This document shows positions 40,044-48,873 of a stretch of 64,000 bases of DNA, piece after piece. The DNA comes from Solibacillus isronensis (GTDB lineage: Bacteria > Bacillota > Bacilli > Bacillales_A > Planococcaceae): NCBI RefSeq assembly GCF_023715405.1, contig NZ_JAMBOC010000001.1:1922001-1986000 (forward strand). Direction: 5' to 3'. Numbering within the stretch: position 1 is the first letter of the stretch; each line of letters starts with the position of its first letter. The notes under the pieces were generated by a model. It searched no databases and was not told the origin of the DNA. It saw only the letters and a program-made list of their open reading frames with translations. A program made the translations under genes and the position numbers.

Positions 40044-40811
40044 TTAAAACGGATGCTGATTTAGCCATTGCCCACCATCTAAAGTAATACATTCTCCGTT
40101 TAAATAGCTTGCCTTATCCGATAGCATAAATACCGCTAGATCGGCTATTTCCTCAGGCGTGCCAAGACGCTTTAATGGAACAGAATCCAATGTACGTTTC
40201 GCTTGTTCTTCCGATTCCCATAGTTTGTCTGCCCCGCCTGTACGCTCAATTGGCCCTGGTGCAATGGCATTTACGCGAATCCCATATTGGCCGCCCCATT
40301 CAACCGCAAGCGATCGTGTCAATGAGAGCACCCCGGCTTTTGCAGCAGCCGAGTGAATGACGCCAGCTCCTGCACCCCAAGCATATGTAGCCACCATATT
40401 GATAATCGACCCCTTTATGCCATTTTCAATCCAATAGCGACCAATTGCAGAAGTACAATAAAATGATCCATTTAACACAATATCAATAACGGCCTTCCAT
40501 CCATTCGGCGATAATTTTTCTGCATGCACTAAAAAGTTTCCTGCCGCATTGTTCACTAAGCCGTCTACTTGTCCAAATTTTTCTGCAGCAAATGCAACCA
40601 TTGCCTGTGCATGTTCCGGTTCGCGAACATCCATTTGAAATGTTTCGATAGAAGAACCAAATTCCACTATTTCCTTCTTTGCATTGGCTAAACGCTCCAA
40701 GTCACGCCCGGTGATCACAACATTTGCCCCTTCTTTCACGAAATGCTTTGCCATTCCGAGTCCCATCCCGCTAGAGCCGCCTGTAATTATAATCGTCTTG
40801 CCTTGTAACAT
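40044..40811 (-). CDS. fadH: Short-chain dehydrogenase, 2,4-dienoyl-CoA reductase type (FadH/YkuF)
   Basis: A 255-residue SDR. NADP-binding TGGSSGMGLGMAKHF, NNAAGNF, and the Asn-Ser-Lys region with HSAAAKAG instead of the usual YxxxK (Tyr replaced by His/Ser, as in dienoyl-CoA reductases), then RVNAIAPGPIERTGG. It acts in beta-oxidation of unsaturated fatty acids. An ATG three codons earlier overlaps the AAAGGGG site, so 40811 is chosen. Confidence 0.88.
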   Translation of the reverse strand: MLQGKTIIITGGSSGMGLGMAKHFVKEGANVVITGRDLERLANAKKEIVEFGSSIETFQMDVREPEHAQAMVAFAAEKFGQVDGLVNNAAGNFLVHAEKLSPNGWKAVIDIVLNGSFYCTSAIGRYWIENGIKGSIINMVATYAWGAGAGVIHSAAAKAGVLSLTRSLAVEWGGQYGIRVNAIAPGPIERTGGADKLWESEEQAKRTLDSVPLKRLGTPEEIADLAVFMLSDKASYLNGECITLDGGQWLNQHPF

Positions 40812-40975
40812 TTTATCCATCCCCTTTGACTATAAAATGAACACTCATTCATAAATAGAGTTTACTATAATAGAGGAGAAATAAATACTAAAATATAAAA
40901 TTTTCTGTTTCATTCGATAATTAACTGGAATTATAATCTATTTTCTTATTTAAGGTATATAGGAAAATTCTGATC

Positions 40976-41104
40976 TTCTAATATATTGTCAAATTGTCTA
41001 ATATAAATTTATTTGTGCTAATAAAATTGCGAAGTTCTAATATATCTTCAACATGTTCTAAAATGTATTTGCTTTGTTCTAATTTCGCCTTCAGTTGTTC
41101 TAAT
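40976..41104 (+). repeat. Helically phased TTCTAATA array B (7 heads)
   Basis: Heads begin at 40976, 40996 (GTCTAA), 41016 (TGCTAA), 41035, 41056, 41077 and 41098. Steps are 20, 20, 19, 21, 21 and 21 bp. Heads extend to TTCTAATA and are often preceded by a G or ATG. Filler sequence is unrelated. It lies between the start of fadH and the ppk terminator. The rest of the spacer from 40812 is AT-rich and shows no gene. Confidence 0.8.
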
Positions 41105-41133
41105 AAATCCCCTGTCCCACTCCCAGGCAAATT

Positions 41134-41164
41134 TAAAAAGCTATGAACATTTCGTCCATAGCTT
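41134..41164 (-). terminator. Terminator of ppx-ppk
   Basis: AAGCTATG / CATAGCTT with an 11-base loop, then TTTTTAAAT on the minus strand. Confidence 0.8.
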
Positions 41165-41175
41165 AATCTCTTCTA

Positions 41176-43350
41176 CTATTCTTCCATAATCGGACCGAGT
41201 GATTCGGCTAGAAAGATTTCCTGACTGTTAATTCGGACATCACTTTGATGGCCCTCTTTATAGTGGTATTTCCCATTTGAATCCTGAATGCGTACTTTTT
41301 GATTATCTTTAATTTGGAGCAGCATAATGCGCTGAATCCGGTATTTTATTTCTGGTGAATAGATCGGAAACAGAATTTCCACTCGTTTAATCATATTCCG
41401 TGTCATCATATCTGCAGAAGATAAATATAGATTATCCTCCCCATTATGATGGAACCAGAAAATCCTGGAGTGCTCAAGGAAACGACCAACGATGCTCAAA
41501 ACGGTTATATTAACGGAAATTCCCGGGATGCCTGGACGCAGACAGCAAATACCGCGAATAATCAGCTCGATTTTTACACCTGCAATCGACGCCTCATAAA
41601 GCTTCATCATTAAATCCTTATCGGTTAAAGAATTCATTTTTGCCCGTATAAACCCGTTTCCATATTTTTTATGTAATGCAATTTCCTTATCGATTAAATC
41701 AAGGAATTCATCACGAATATCAAAAGGCGCGACGACAATATGATGGAATTCAGGTTTGTCAGTATAACCGCTTAAATAATTGAAGAAGTTTGTCGCATCA
41801 ATTCCAAATTCCTTATGCGATGTAATAATCCCCATATCCGTATAGATTTTTGCTGTAGCATCATTGTAATTGCCCGTCCCTAAATGAACAAAGCGTTCAA
41901 TTTTCCCGTTGCGTCGACGGACAACAAGTGTAATTTTTGAATGTGTTTTTAAATTGTTCATTCCATAAATGACAAGGCATCCTGCTTGTTCAAGCTGTTT
42001 CGCCCAATGCACATTATTTTCTTCGTCAAAACGTGCTTTTAACTCTACTAAAACTGTCACCTGTTTACCGTTTTCTGCAGCCTGCTTTAAAGCTTGAATA
42101 ATCGGCGAATTACCACTTACCCTATACAGCGTTTGCTTAATTGCCAAAACGCTCGGATCTTCCGCTGCTTCTGCGATAAAATCAACAATCGGTCCAAATG
42201 ATTCGTATGGATGATGGAAAAATATATCCTGGGTTAACGCTTTTTCAAAAATATTTTCGTCCGACTGTAAATCATGAGGAGGCTGCGGAATAAAACTTTC
42301 ATACTCCAGATGTTCCCGTCCTACCGAAATCTCTTTTACAAAACCGAACATTGCCGTTAAGTCGAGCGGCCCATCAATTTTGAAAACATCGGACTCTCCC
42401 AGTTCAAATTCATCCAGTAAATAATCCAGCACATCATCATTCATTTCACCGTCACGTACTTCCAAACGTGAACCGACGCCCCATTTACGCTTTTTCAGTT
42501 CCTTTTCTATTTCCACTAACAGGTCCTGTGCGCCTTCCTCATGAATGGTCAAATCCGCATTTCGCGTTAACCGGAATGCTTGGGTCGATTTCACTTTATA
42601 ACCTAAAAATAAACGGTCGATATTACTTGAAATGACATCTTCCAATAATACAAACAACGTCTTATTGCCATTTGACGGTATTTTAATAAAACGATTCAAT
42701 ACGGATGGTACTTGAACAATTGCTACTTTATCCATATGGTTTTCCGAATCCTCACTGCTGTTTTCCAGCATGACAAATAAGTTGAGTGTACGTCCCAACA
42801 ATGTGGGAAACGGACGATAGGCGTCGACCGCAACAGGTGTTAGGACAGGAAATATCGTTTCTTCAAAAAATTCATTGATATAACTTTTTTCTTGCGCATT
42901 CAGCATTTTCAAATCAAGAATATGCACATCTTCTTTCGGTAAAAGTTCATGCACTAAATGGCGGTACACTTCCGTTTGGCGTCTTACCAACGCTTGCGTA
43001 CGTTCAGCAATTTTAGCAAGCTGTTCTTTCGGAGTTAAACCCGACTTATTTTCAGGCTTATGATACCCTGCGCGAATTTGGTCTTGCAAACCCGCAACCC
43101 GGACCATGAAAAATTCATCCAAATTGGAACTGAAAATCGCCAAAAATTTCATCCGTTCCAACAACGGATTATTTGTATCTTCAGCTTCTTCCAATACTCG
43201 TTCATTAAACGCGAGCCAGCTCAGTTCACGGTTGTTGTAATACTGTGGCTTAGCAATTTCCTCATGCAGCTCGATGCTGAAATCCGGACTATTTTCAAAG
43301 TCTTCATGCTCCGGATCAAAAAGCGGATCCTTTTCCATATTCATTGTCAT
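41176..43350 (-). CDS. ppk: Polyphosphate kinase
   Basis: A 724-residue PPK1 that makes polyphosphate from ATP reversibly. Seen: N-terminal NRELSWLAFNERVLEEA, the head domain, and two phospholipase-D-like domains. The autophosphorylation histidine is likely in NNLKTHSKITLVVRR, and RGICCLRPG follows. Full length. It starts 1 base after the ppx stop, so the two are translated from one mRNA. Confidence 0.97.
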   Translation of the reverse strand: MTMNMEKDPLFDPEHEDFENSPDFSIELHEEIAKPQYYNNRELSWLAFNERVLEEAEDTNNPLLERMKFLAIFSSNLDEFFMVRVAGLQDQIRAGYHKPENKSGLTPKEQLAKIAERTQALVRRQTEVYRHLVHELLPKEDVHILDLKMLNAQEKSYINEFFEETIFPVLTPVAVDAYRPFPTLLGRTLNLFVMLENSSEDSENHMDKVAIVQVPSVLNRFIKIPSNGNKTLFVLLEDVISSNIDRLFLGYKVKSTQAFRLTRNADLTIHEEGAQDLLVEIEKELKKRKWGVGSRLEVRDGEMNDDVLDYLLDEFELGESDVFKIDGPLDLTAMFGFVKEISVGREHLEYESFIPQPPHDLQSDENIFEKALTQDIFFHHPYESFGPIVDFIAEAAEDPSVLAIKQTLYRVSGNSPIIQALKQAAENGKQVTVLVELKARFDEENNVHWAKQLEQAGCLVIYGMNNLKTHSKITLVVRRRNGKIERFVHLGTGNYNDATAKIYTDMGIITSHKEFGIDATNFFNYLSGYTDKPEFHHIVVAPFDIRDEFLDLIDKEIALHKKYGNGFIRAKMNSLTDKDLMMKLYEASIAGVKIELIIRGICCLRPGIPGISVNITVLSIVGRFLEHSRIFWFHHNGEDNLYLSSADMMTRNMIKRVEILFPIYSPEIKYRIQRIMLLQIKDNQKVRIQDSNGKYHYKEGHQSDVRINSQEIFLAESLGPIMEE

Positions 43351-43351
43351 A

Positions 43352-44893
43352 TCAACCCTGCCTTTCTTCCTTGAAATTAAGTTTTACATCGCCTTTGAAA
43401 ACACGTTCGATATGCTTTTTCTGTTTTTCCGCCTGAGCCATTTCAGCTATTGCCCGTTCAGAAGTCAGTACTTCTATGTGAAATTGGTTGTTCACCTTTT
43501 CAATTGCAATGTTTTTAACGACATTGCGCTTCGTCATGTTCAAGGCGTATACAAATTTCAAAATTGCGCCAAAATCGCGCAGCTTTTTAAATTCTTCTTT
43601 TAAAATCCAGGAATCGAACGGACGTGCAAAACGTAAAAAGTAATCACGGTTTTTATAAGATGCCAGCAATGCCAGTTTAACCCGATTAATATGGGACATG
43701 CCTGGTATTGATTGATTGGAGATCAAATAAAATGTATGCTGGCTGGAGGAATCCAGCTCGATATATTCTCCGATTCCATAAACTTTTGCGGCTTTCTTTA
43801 TTAGCTGTAAATCTACTTCACTATATTCAAATAGCTTTAAATTAATACAGCCTCGGTATAATTGTTCTGTCAAAAATTCCAGTGTTTTTACTTCCTCTTC
43901 CGTACGCCCATAGGCTAATGCAAGCTGCCGGCCACTTTCTTCAAAAACATTGTATTTGTCATATGCTTGAGGATTCCCTTGCAAAACACGGCTAATAATG
44001 AGACCTTCCCGCAACCCTTTTTTACTGACCTGGAAAGAATTCGAATTTACAGTAGACAGGAGCGCCATAAAAACCTCCAATGCAGGAACAATAATATCCG
44101 CCCGGTCTGAAGAAAGACCATCTAGCTGCCTTAAATTATCGTACGAAAATTCTGTTAAATAGTCGCGCAGTTGTTGTAGGTCGCTCACATTCATTTCATA
44201 TTGATGAACACCAGACAGTGGATAGCCAATTTTCTGCTGATGAACTTGGGCAATATTACGTGCACTCCCCCCAATTGCAATAACCGGTAATCCTACATCA
44301 ACTATCCATTTCAATGAGCTAAATTGTTCTTTTACAAACGCTCGCAGCTTCTCACGCTCACTTTTATTAATCATCGTTCCGCTTACAAACTTTTGCTTTA
44401 AAGAAACAGTACCAAATGGAAAACTGATCGTTTTTTGGAGCTTTTTATTGATGAATAACGTAATTTCCGTCGAACCACCGCCAATATCAATCGTCACTGC
44501 AGATGGAGTATCCATTGAATGGGCAACTGCAACAAATCCGTAGTAGGCTTCTTCTTCTTCGGTTAAAATATCAATCAGAATACCCGTTTCTTCTTTCATA
44601 CGGGTAATAATTACATCATTATTGATCGCCTGACGTACTGCAGCAGTAGCAGCCGCTTTTACGTCTGTTACCTGATAATCCGCCAATATTAAACGGAACG
44701 ATTTTAACGTCTCAGCCAATAACTGAATGCCCTCTTCGGACATTTCCCCATTTGGCAATAAATATGTGCGCAGACGGGCTACGGTTTTAATATTTCCGAA
44801 TTCCTTTAGCCCTTCGTTTTTATTATAGGAGTATAGTACAAGTCGAATCGTGTTAGAACCAATATCAATAATGGCTGTCTTGATTTTTTTCAT
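43352..44893 (-). CDS. ppx: Exopolyphosphatase (Ppx/GppA family)
   Basis: A 513-residue protein of the actin-like phosphatase fold: AIIDIGSNTIRLVLY, TIDIGGGSTEI and IGGSARNIAQ are the phosphate and nucleotide loops. A C-terminal HD-like helical domain follows. It degrades polyphosphate from the ends, or pppGpp. The frame extends 21 codons upstream, but the homologous N-terminus begins MKKIKTAIIDIGSNT, at 44893. First gene of ppx-ppk. Confidence 0.92.
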   Translation of the reverse strand: MKKIKTAIIDIGSNTIRLVLYSYNKNEGLKEFGNIKTVARLRTYLLPNGEMSEEGIQLLAETLKSFRLILADYQVTDVKAAATAAVRQAINNDVIITRMKEETGILIDILTEEEEAYYGFVAVAHSMDTPSAVTIDIGGGSTEITLFINKKLQKTISFPFGTVSLKQKFVSGTMINKSEREKLRAFVKEQFSSLKWIVDVGLPVIAIGGSARNIAQVHQQKIGYPLSGVHQYEMNVSDLQQLRDYLTEFSYDNLRQLDGLSSDRADIIVPALEVFMALLSTVNSNSFQVSKKGLREGLIISRVLQGNPQAYDKYNVFEESGRQLALAYGRTEEEVKTLEFLTEQLYRGCINLKLFEYSEVDLQLIKKAAKVYGIGEYIELDSSSQHTFYLISNQSIPGMSHINRVKLALLASYKNRDYFLRFARPFDSWILKEEFKKLRDFGAILKFVYALNMTKRNVVKNIAIEKVNNQFHIEVLTSERAIAEMAQAEKQKKHIERVFKGDVKLNFKEERQG

Positions 44894-45008
44894 AATACGC
44901 TTCACTTCCTTCTGAATACCTTTGTATTCTTTTACCCTCTTTATTAGCGTCTTCAAAAAGAGTTGCTACCAAATATTTTCAATTAATTTTAAATTCCTTT
45001 TTAGTTTA

Positions 45009-45047
45009 CAAAAAAGCCGGAATAACTTTTTCAAGTATCCGGCTTTC
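45009..45047 (-). terminator. Terminator of cheV
   Basis: AAAGCCGG / CCGGCTTT with a long loop, then TTTTTTG on the minus strand. Confidence 0.8.
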
Positions 45048-45096
45048 TCATTATTTTATACATTTTAAAACAATGCATCAATTATTAAATAATTTT

Positions 45097-46002
45097 TTAC
45101 AGAATTAACTTATCCATGCGTAAAATCAGCTCTGCAATTTCCGGTTTCGAAATTTGCTCTTCCGCTCCTACCTGTTCGCCTTTATGGCGTAAATCATCGG
45201 TAATCAGACTTGAGAAAATAATGACCGGAAGCTTTTTCAGATCAGGATGCGATTTAATTTTCTTCGTTAAATGGTGACCGTCCATTTGTGGCATCTCAAT
45301 ATCTGTAACAACTAGCTGTACATGTTTTTCAATTTGTTTGTCTGCCTTCGCCAACGCTTCCAAATATTCGTATGCATCACGCCCGTTTTCGAAAAACTCC
45401 GTATTGACATAGCCTGCTTCATTCATCGTATCGAATAACAGTTTACGCAATAACGGTGAATCTTCTGCAATAATGACTTTCTTTTCAGTGCGTTCACGCT
45501 TGCCAAGTTTCTTAACAGCATCCACACTAATACTAGATTCAGGATTAATGTCAACCATGATTCGTTCAAAGTCCAGTAGTAAAATCATTTCATCTTGAGA
45601 CTTGATTACGCCAATTACCTGAGATGCTCCACCTTGATACATATCCGAAGGTTTTTCAATCTGATCCCAGGAAATACGGTGAATTTGAGTAACATTATCA
45701 ACATGGAATACAACACGTTGCTTATTAAATTCTGCCACAATATATTTTTGCTGTGGGTTTCGGTTTTCAGTAGGTATGCCTAAAACTTTTAACATATCAA
45801 CAACCGGCAATACTTCCCCACGCAATTGAATTATGCCTTCAACATGTGGATGTACATGCGGAATAAATGTCACTGGTATTGGCTGAATAATTTCTTTTAC
45901 TTTAATTACATTTATACCGAACTTATTATTCGCCACCTCAAATTCAACAATTTCAAGCTCATTTGTTCCACTTTCTAGTAAAATCCCTTTATGATTTTCC
46001 AC
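45097..46002 (-). CDS. cheV: Chemotaxis coupling/response regulator protein CheV
   Basis: A 301-residue protein: N-terminal CheW-like domain (about 1-150, LESGTNELEIVEFEVANNKFGINVIKVKEI) and C-terminal receiver domain (about 170-300). The receiver has acidic pocket EDS, phosphorylation Asp in VVTDIEMPQMDGHHL, and the switch Lys in ISKPE. It couples receptors to CheA and takes part in adaptation. AAGGAG lies 9 bases before a GTG at 46002; the more upstream ATG at 46029 overlaps poorly with any site. Confidence 0.94.
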   Translation of the reverse strand: MENHKGILLESGTNELEIVEFEVANNKFGINVIKVKEIIQPIPVTFIPHVHPHVEGIIQLRGEVLPVVDMLKVLGIPTENRNPQQKYIVAEFNKQRVVFHVDNVTQIHRISWDQIEKPSDMYQGGASQVIGVIKSQDEMILLLDFERIMVDINPESSISVDAVKKLGKRERTEKKVIIAEDSPLLRKLLFDTMNEAGYVNTEFFENGRDAYEYLEALAKADKQIEKHVQLVVTDIEMPQMDGHHLTKKIKSHPDLKKLPVIIFSSLITDDLRHKGEQVGAEEQISKPEIAELILRMDKLIL

Positions 46003-46095
46003 TACATGTCTCTCCTTCCAAACTGCCACGCTTACAATAACCCCATTGTATCATAAGAACTATTTAACTACTATTTATTATTATGCCCTTTGTAC

Positions 46096-46962
46096 TCATT
46101 CATAATACTTGATTAATGCTTGTGTCCCATTGTCCCCATAGCCTTCTGCAAGTAACTGATCGTACATAGATTTCGCCAAGGTTAAGCCTGGTAATTGGAG
46201 ATTCATGCGCTCTGCTTCATCAAGCGCAATCTTCATATCTTTAATAATATGTTTAATGTAAAAGCCCGGCTCTAAATTCCCCTTCAACATACGCGGGGCA
46301 AGATTGGATAGAGACCATGATCCTGCTGCCCCTGCTGTTATCGAACGAAGAACTTCTTCCATCGTTAGTCCTGCTTTTAATCCGTAGGCAATTGATTCAC
46401 ACACACCAATCATGCCGGATGCGATCGCAATCTGATTACACATTTTCGTATGTTGCCCGCTGCCTGCAACACCTTGGTAAACAATATTTTGTCCAAACAG
46501 TTCGAAAATCGGCTGCAGTTTTTCAAATACATCTTTGTCGCCACCCACCATAAGCGATAATGTACCATTTTTTGCACCAACGTCTCCTCCTGATACGGGG
46601 GCATCAAGGCTATGCATTCCACGTTCGCTAGCTTCGTGATAAAGTTTTTTTGCAAGCGTCGGTTCGGATGTCGTCATATCAATGACAATCGCCCCTTGTT
46701 TTGCAGCAGAGAAAATACCGTTCTCACCAATATAAACTTCTTCTACATCTTTTGGATAACCAACCATGGTAAAGATAATCTCCTGCTCTTTACTTGCTTC
46801 TGCCGGTGTTTCCGCCCATTTCGCGCCAGCAGCAAGAAGATCTGCAGCTTTGCTTTTTGTTCTTGTAAAAATTGTCACTTCATAACCCGCATTCAGCAAA
46901 TGCATGACAATGCTTGCCCCCATTACACCAGTACCGATAAACCCTATTTTTTTTGATTCCAT
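46096..46962 (-). CDS. ykwC: Beta-hydroxyacid dehydrogenase (YkwC-like, 3-hydroxyisobutyrate dehydrogenase family)
   Basis: A 288-residue NAD(P)-dependent oxidoreductase: GFIGTGVMGASIVMHLL, DAPVSGGDVGAKNGTLSLMVGG with the catalytic signature, and the lysine in KMCNQIAIA. Very similar to B. subtilis YkwC, whose exact substrate is unknown. AAGGGG lies before the ATG. Confidence 0.93.
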   Translation of the reverse strand: MESKKIGFIGTGVMGASIVMHLLNAGYEVTIFTRTKSKAADLLAAGAKWAETPAEASKEQEIIFTMVGYPKDVEEVYIGENGIFSAAKQGAIVIDMTTSEPTLAKKLYHEASERGMHSLDAPVSGGDVGAKNGTLSLMVGGDKDVFEKLQPIFELFGQNIVYQGVAGSGQHTKMCNQIAIASGMIGVCESIAYGLKAGLTMEEVLRSITAGAAGSWSLSNLAPRMLKGNLEPGFYIKHIIKDMKIALDEAERMNLQLPGLTLAKSMYDQLLAEGYGDNGTQALIKYYE

Positions 46963-47292
46963 ATGTATGCCCCTTTAGTATTTTCTTTTATTTTAACAAA
47001 ATCAGAGAGAACTTCAATGTCAGTGTATTTCAATAATTCAAAATCAAATATATTCATCTTTATTAATTAGGATAATTTTATACATGGATGCGTTCATCAT
47101 TTTGAGAGTTTTTGTCAGAAGTATTTAAAGGTTTGTATGAATAAATTAGATATTCGTGCATATATAAAAAAAGAGAGCAGTAGCGTTGGTCCGCTTCTAC
47201 TCTAAAGGGGGAAATGAGAATGTTGCTGTGTTCAAAATTACTCTTCCCTTCTCATCACTGTTTTAAACATAAACTTTATAAATATTTTTAAT
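46963..47292. other. Intergenic region between ykwC and the Spo0E-like gene
   Basis: About 330 AT-rich bases. They contain a terminator at 47165-47203 and an untranslated stretch of about 90 bases between the Spo0E-like stop and that terminator. No further small gene with a ribosome-binding site was found. Confidence 0.55.
47165..47203 (-). terminator. Terminator of the Spo0E-like gene
   Basis: AGAGTAGAAGCG / CGCTACTGCTCT on the minus strand (two mismatches), then CTTTTTTT. Confidence 0.75.
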
Positions 47293-47478
47293 TTAATGTT
47301 TATAAAACAGATGTGCACTTCTCGATTGATTAAAAGCATTCATTAGATTGTCTACTTGGACGCTTAGCTGGAGCGTTTTGTCACTTCGTAAACCATTTTC
47401 TAAACCTGATTGAATCATTTGTTTACGCTTTTCTTCAATTGCCAAAAGTAGTGCCTCATTCGAGATAGGTCTACCCAA
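47293..47478 (-). CDS. Spo0E-like aspartyl-phosphate phosphatase
   Basis: A 61-residue protein with the Spo0E family pattern: IEEKRKQMIQSG, a loop, then TLQLSVQVDNLMNAF. These small helical-hairpin proteins dephosphorylate Spo0A~P or other response regulators and delay sporulation. The usual SxELD core reads SVQVD here, so the Glu is changed; the Asp is kept. A good AGGAGG site precedes the ATG. Confidence 0.82.
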   Translation of the reverse strand: MGRPISNEALLLAIEEKRKQMIQSGLENGLRSDKTLQLSVQVDNLMNAFNQSRSAHLFYKH

Positions 47479-47566
47479 TTTATTTCCTCCTTTTTGTCAT
47501 TTGCCATTATTATACCCATTTTGTAATCTTCTTACAAAATAATCTATTTTCAAAATCCGACACTTG

Positions 47567-47755
47567 TTATGATCTTGAATTTTCGGAAAATGTATAAACT
47601 ACATCCCCACCTTGTTTCGCCTCACCACGGAAGTTTTTAAATTGTTCATCTTTAATAAGATGTTCGCGAAACTGAAGAAATTCCTCTTTTTTTATAATTA
47701 CAGATTGTAATTCACCATTACGCAACTGATCGATAATACTTTTATAGTCTGTCAT
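47567..47755 (-). CDS. Small protein of unknown function
   Basis: A 62-residue hydrophilic protein (MTDYKSIIDQLRNGEL at the start, GGDVVYTFSENSRS at the end), no membrane segment. AGAGGGA precedes the ATG; a longer frame starts six codons upstream. Not recognised. It is divergent from ykvS. Confidence 0.65.
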   Translation of the reverse strand: MTDYKSIIDQLRNGELQSVIIKKEEFLQFREHLIKDEQFKNFRGEAKQGGDVVYTFSENSRS

Positions 47756-47928
47756 ATGGATCCCTCTTTCCATTTTTATATGTATAAACCCAATATATCA
47801 GACTCTTAATCGAAAATATATTCCAAATAAACCCTAGTAAATTAATAAAATTATTCAAACTAATTGAATTTTGTAGTATAATTTCAAGCAAACTGTTAAT
47901 TAGTAGTCGATGAAGGGACTGACTGTGT

Positions 47929-48114
47929 ATGAAAATTGCGGAAGTTGGAAATATAATCGAGTTTAAAGACGGCTTAAAAGGAGTCGTTGAAAAAGTGAAT
48001 GAGAATTCCGTTATCGTTGATATAACGATTATGGATAATTTTCATGATTTAGAAATGGAAGAAAAAACAGTTGTTAATCACAAACGGTATAAAATATTAG
48101 CTAATAACGAATAA
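47929..48114 (+). CDS. ykvS: YkvS family protein (DUF2187, KOW-like)
   Basis: A 61-residue beta-rich protein. IGNIIEFKDG-like start and GLKGVVEKVNENSVIVDIT, VVNHKRYKIL match the YkvS family, which resembles small SH3-like KOW domains. The function is unknown. A TATAAT is at 47877. A strong terminator follows the stop. Confidence 0.9.
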   Translation: MKIAEVGNIIEFKDGLKGVVEKVNENSVIVDITIMDNFHDLEMEEKTVVNHKRYKILANNE

Positions 48115-48122
48115 TTTAATGC

Positions 48123-48168
48123 AAATTACCCTTTTTAACATTGAGATGATGATAAAAAGGGTAATTTT
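48123..48168 (+). terminator. Terminator of ykvS
   Basis: AAATTACCCTTTTTA / TAAAAAGGGTAATTT, then TTTG. The open frame of the next gene runs back through this stem, which argues against the long version of that gene. Confidence 0.9.
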
Positions 48169-48199
48169 TGTTACGATACGTAAGGGGAGGTTGAAGCAA

Positions 48200-48811
48200 T
48201 TGAAAAACCGAAAACAAATCATTACACTCCTTCTGGCATTAGTTTTTATTTTCAGCATGATGTTTTTTACATTTTATGAAAAATCGATTTTTTGGTATTT
48301 ATATGCCTTTACATTACTAGTTGGAATTGCAATCAGCTTAGTGGCAGGTAAATTTGAAGACCGAATCCCAACATGGCAATATTTGATTTACGGTATTGGG
48401 TACGGGACAATTACGTATGGTATTGTAAAACTCGGTTATATATTAATGCCTTATCTCGATAAAAGCGCAGCAAAGGATATAACGAAATTTTTGGATGTAT
48501 ATGGTCCTCAAAATATTTTCCATTACTTAATGCTAATTTTTATCGTAGCCGTCGGGGAAGAAATGTTTTGGCGAGGCTATGTTCAGCAGCAATTAAAACA
48601 ATTCACATCGCCTTTCTGGGCTGTCGTAATCACTTCAATGTTATTTTCACTGTCTCTAGCTATTAGCGGGTTCCTTCCAGGTGCTCTTGCAGCTATTATC
48701 GCTGGTATGCTTTGGGGAGCTTTGTATGAATGGAAAAAAAGTTTACCATTAATTATCGTTACCCATATTGTCTTTGTTTTACTATTATTTTTAGTTTTAC
48801 CATTATTCTGA
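48200..48811 (+). CDS. CPBP-family intramembrane protein (Abi/CAAX-protease-like)
   Basis: A 203-residue protein with six or more transmembrane helices. Motif 1 EExxxR is present (VGEEMFWRGY) and a motif 3 histidine (VTHIVFVLL). The motif 2 histidine (FxxxH) is not seen (MLFSLSLAI), so catalysis is doubtful. The start is a TTG with GGAGG 9 bases upstream; earlier starts lie before the ykvS terminator. Confidence 0.85.
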   Translation: MKNRKQIITLLLALVFIFSMMFFTFYEKSIFWYLYAFTLLVGIAISLVAGKFEDRIPTWQYLIYGIGYGTITYGIVKLGYILMPYLDKSAAKDITKFLDVYGPQNIFHYLMLIFIVAVGEEMFWRGYVQQQLKQFTSPFWAVVITSMLFSLSLAISGFLPGALAAIIAGMLWGALYEWKKSLPLIIVTHIVFVLLLFLVLPLF

Positions 48812-48873
48812 TACAATTAAAGCAGAAACTTATCTTTCTAAATTCCGTCTATACATGTAAAAGGGGGATCCAT

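Noticed and set aside
48119..48199. Longer CPBP protein starting at 48119
   Set aside because: The extension crosses the ykvS terminator and lacks a ribosome-binding site, whereas the TTG at 48200 has GGAGG.
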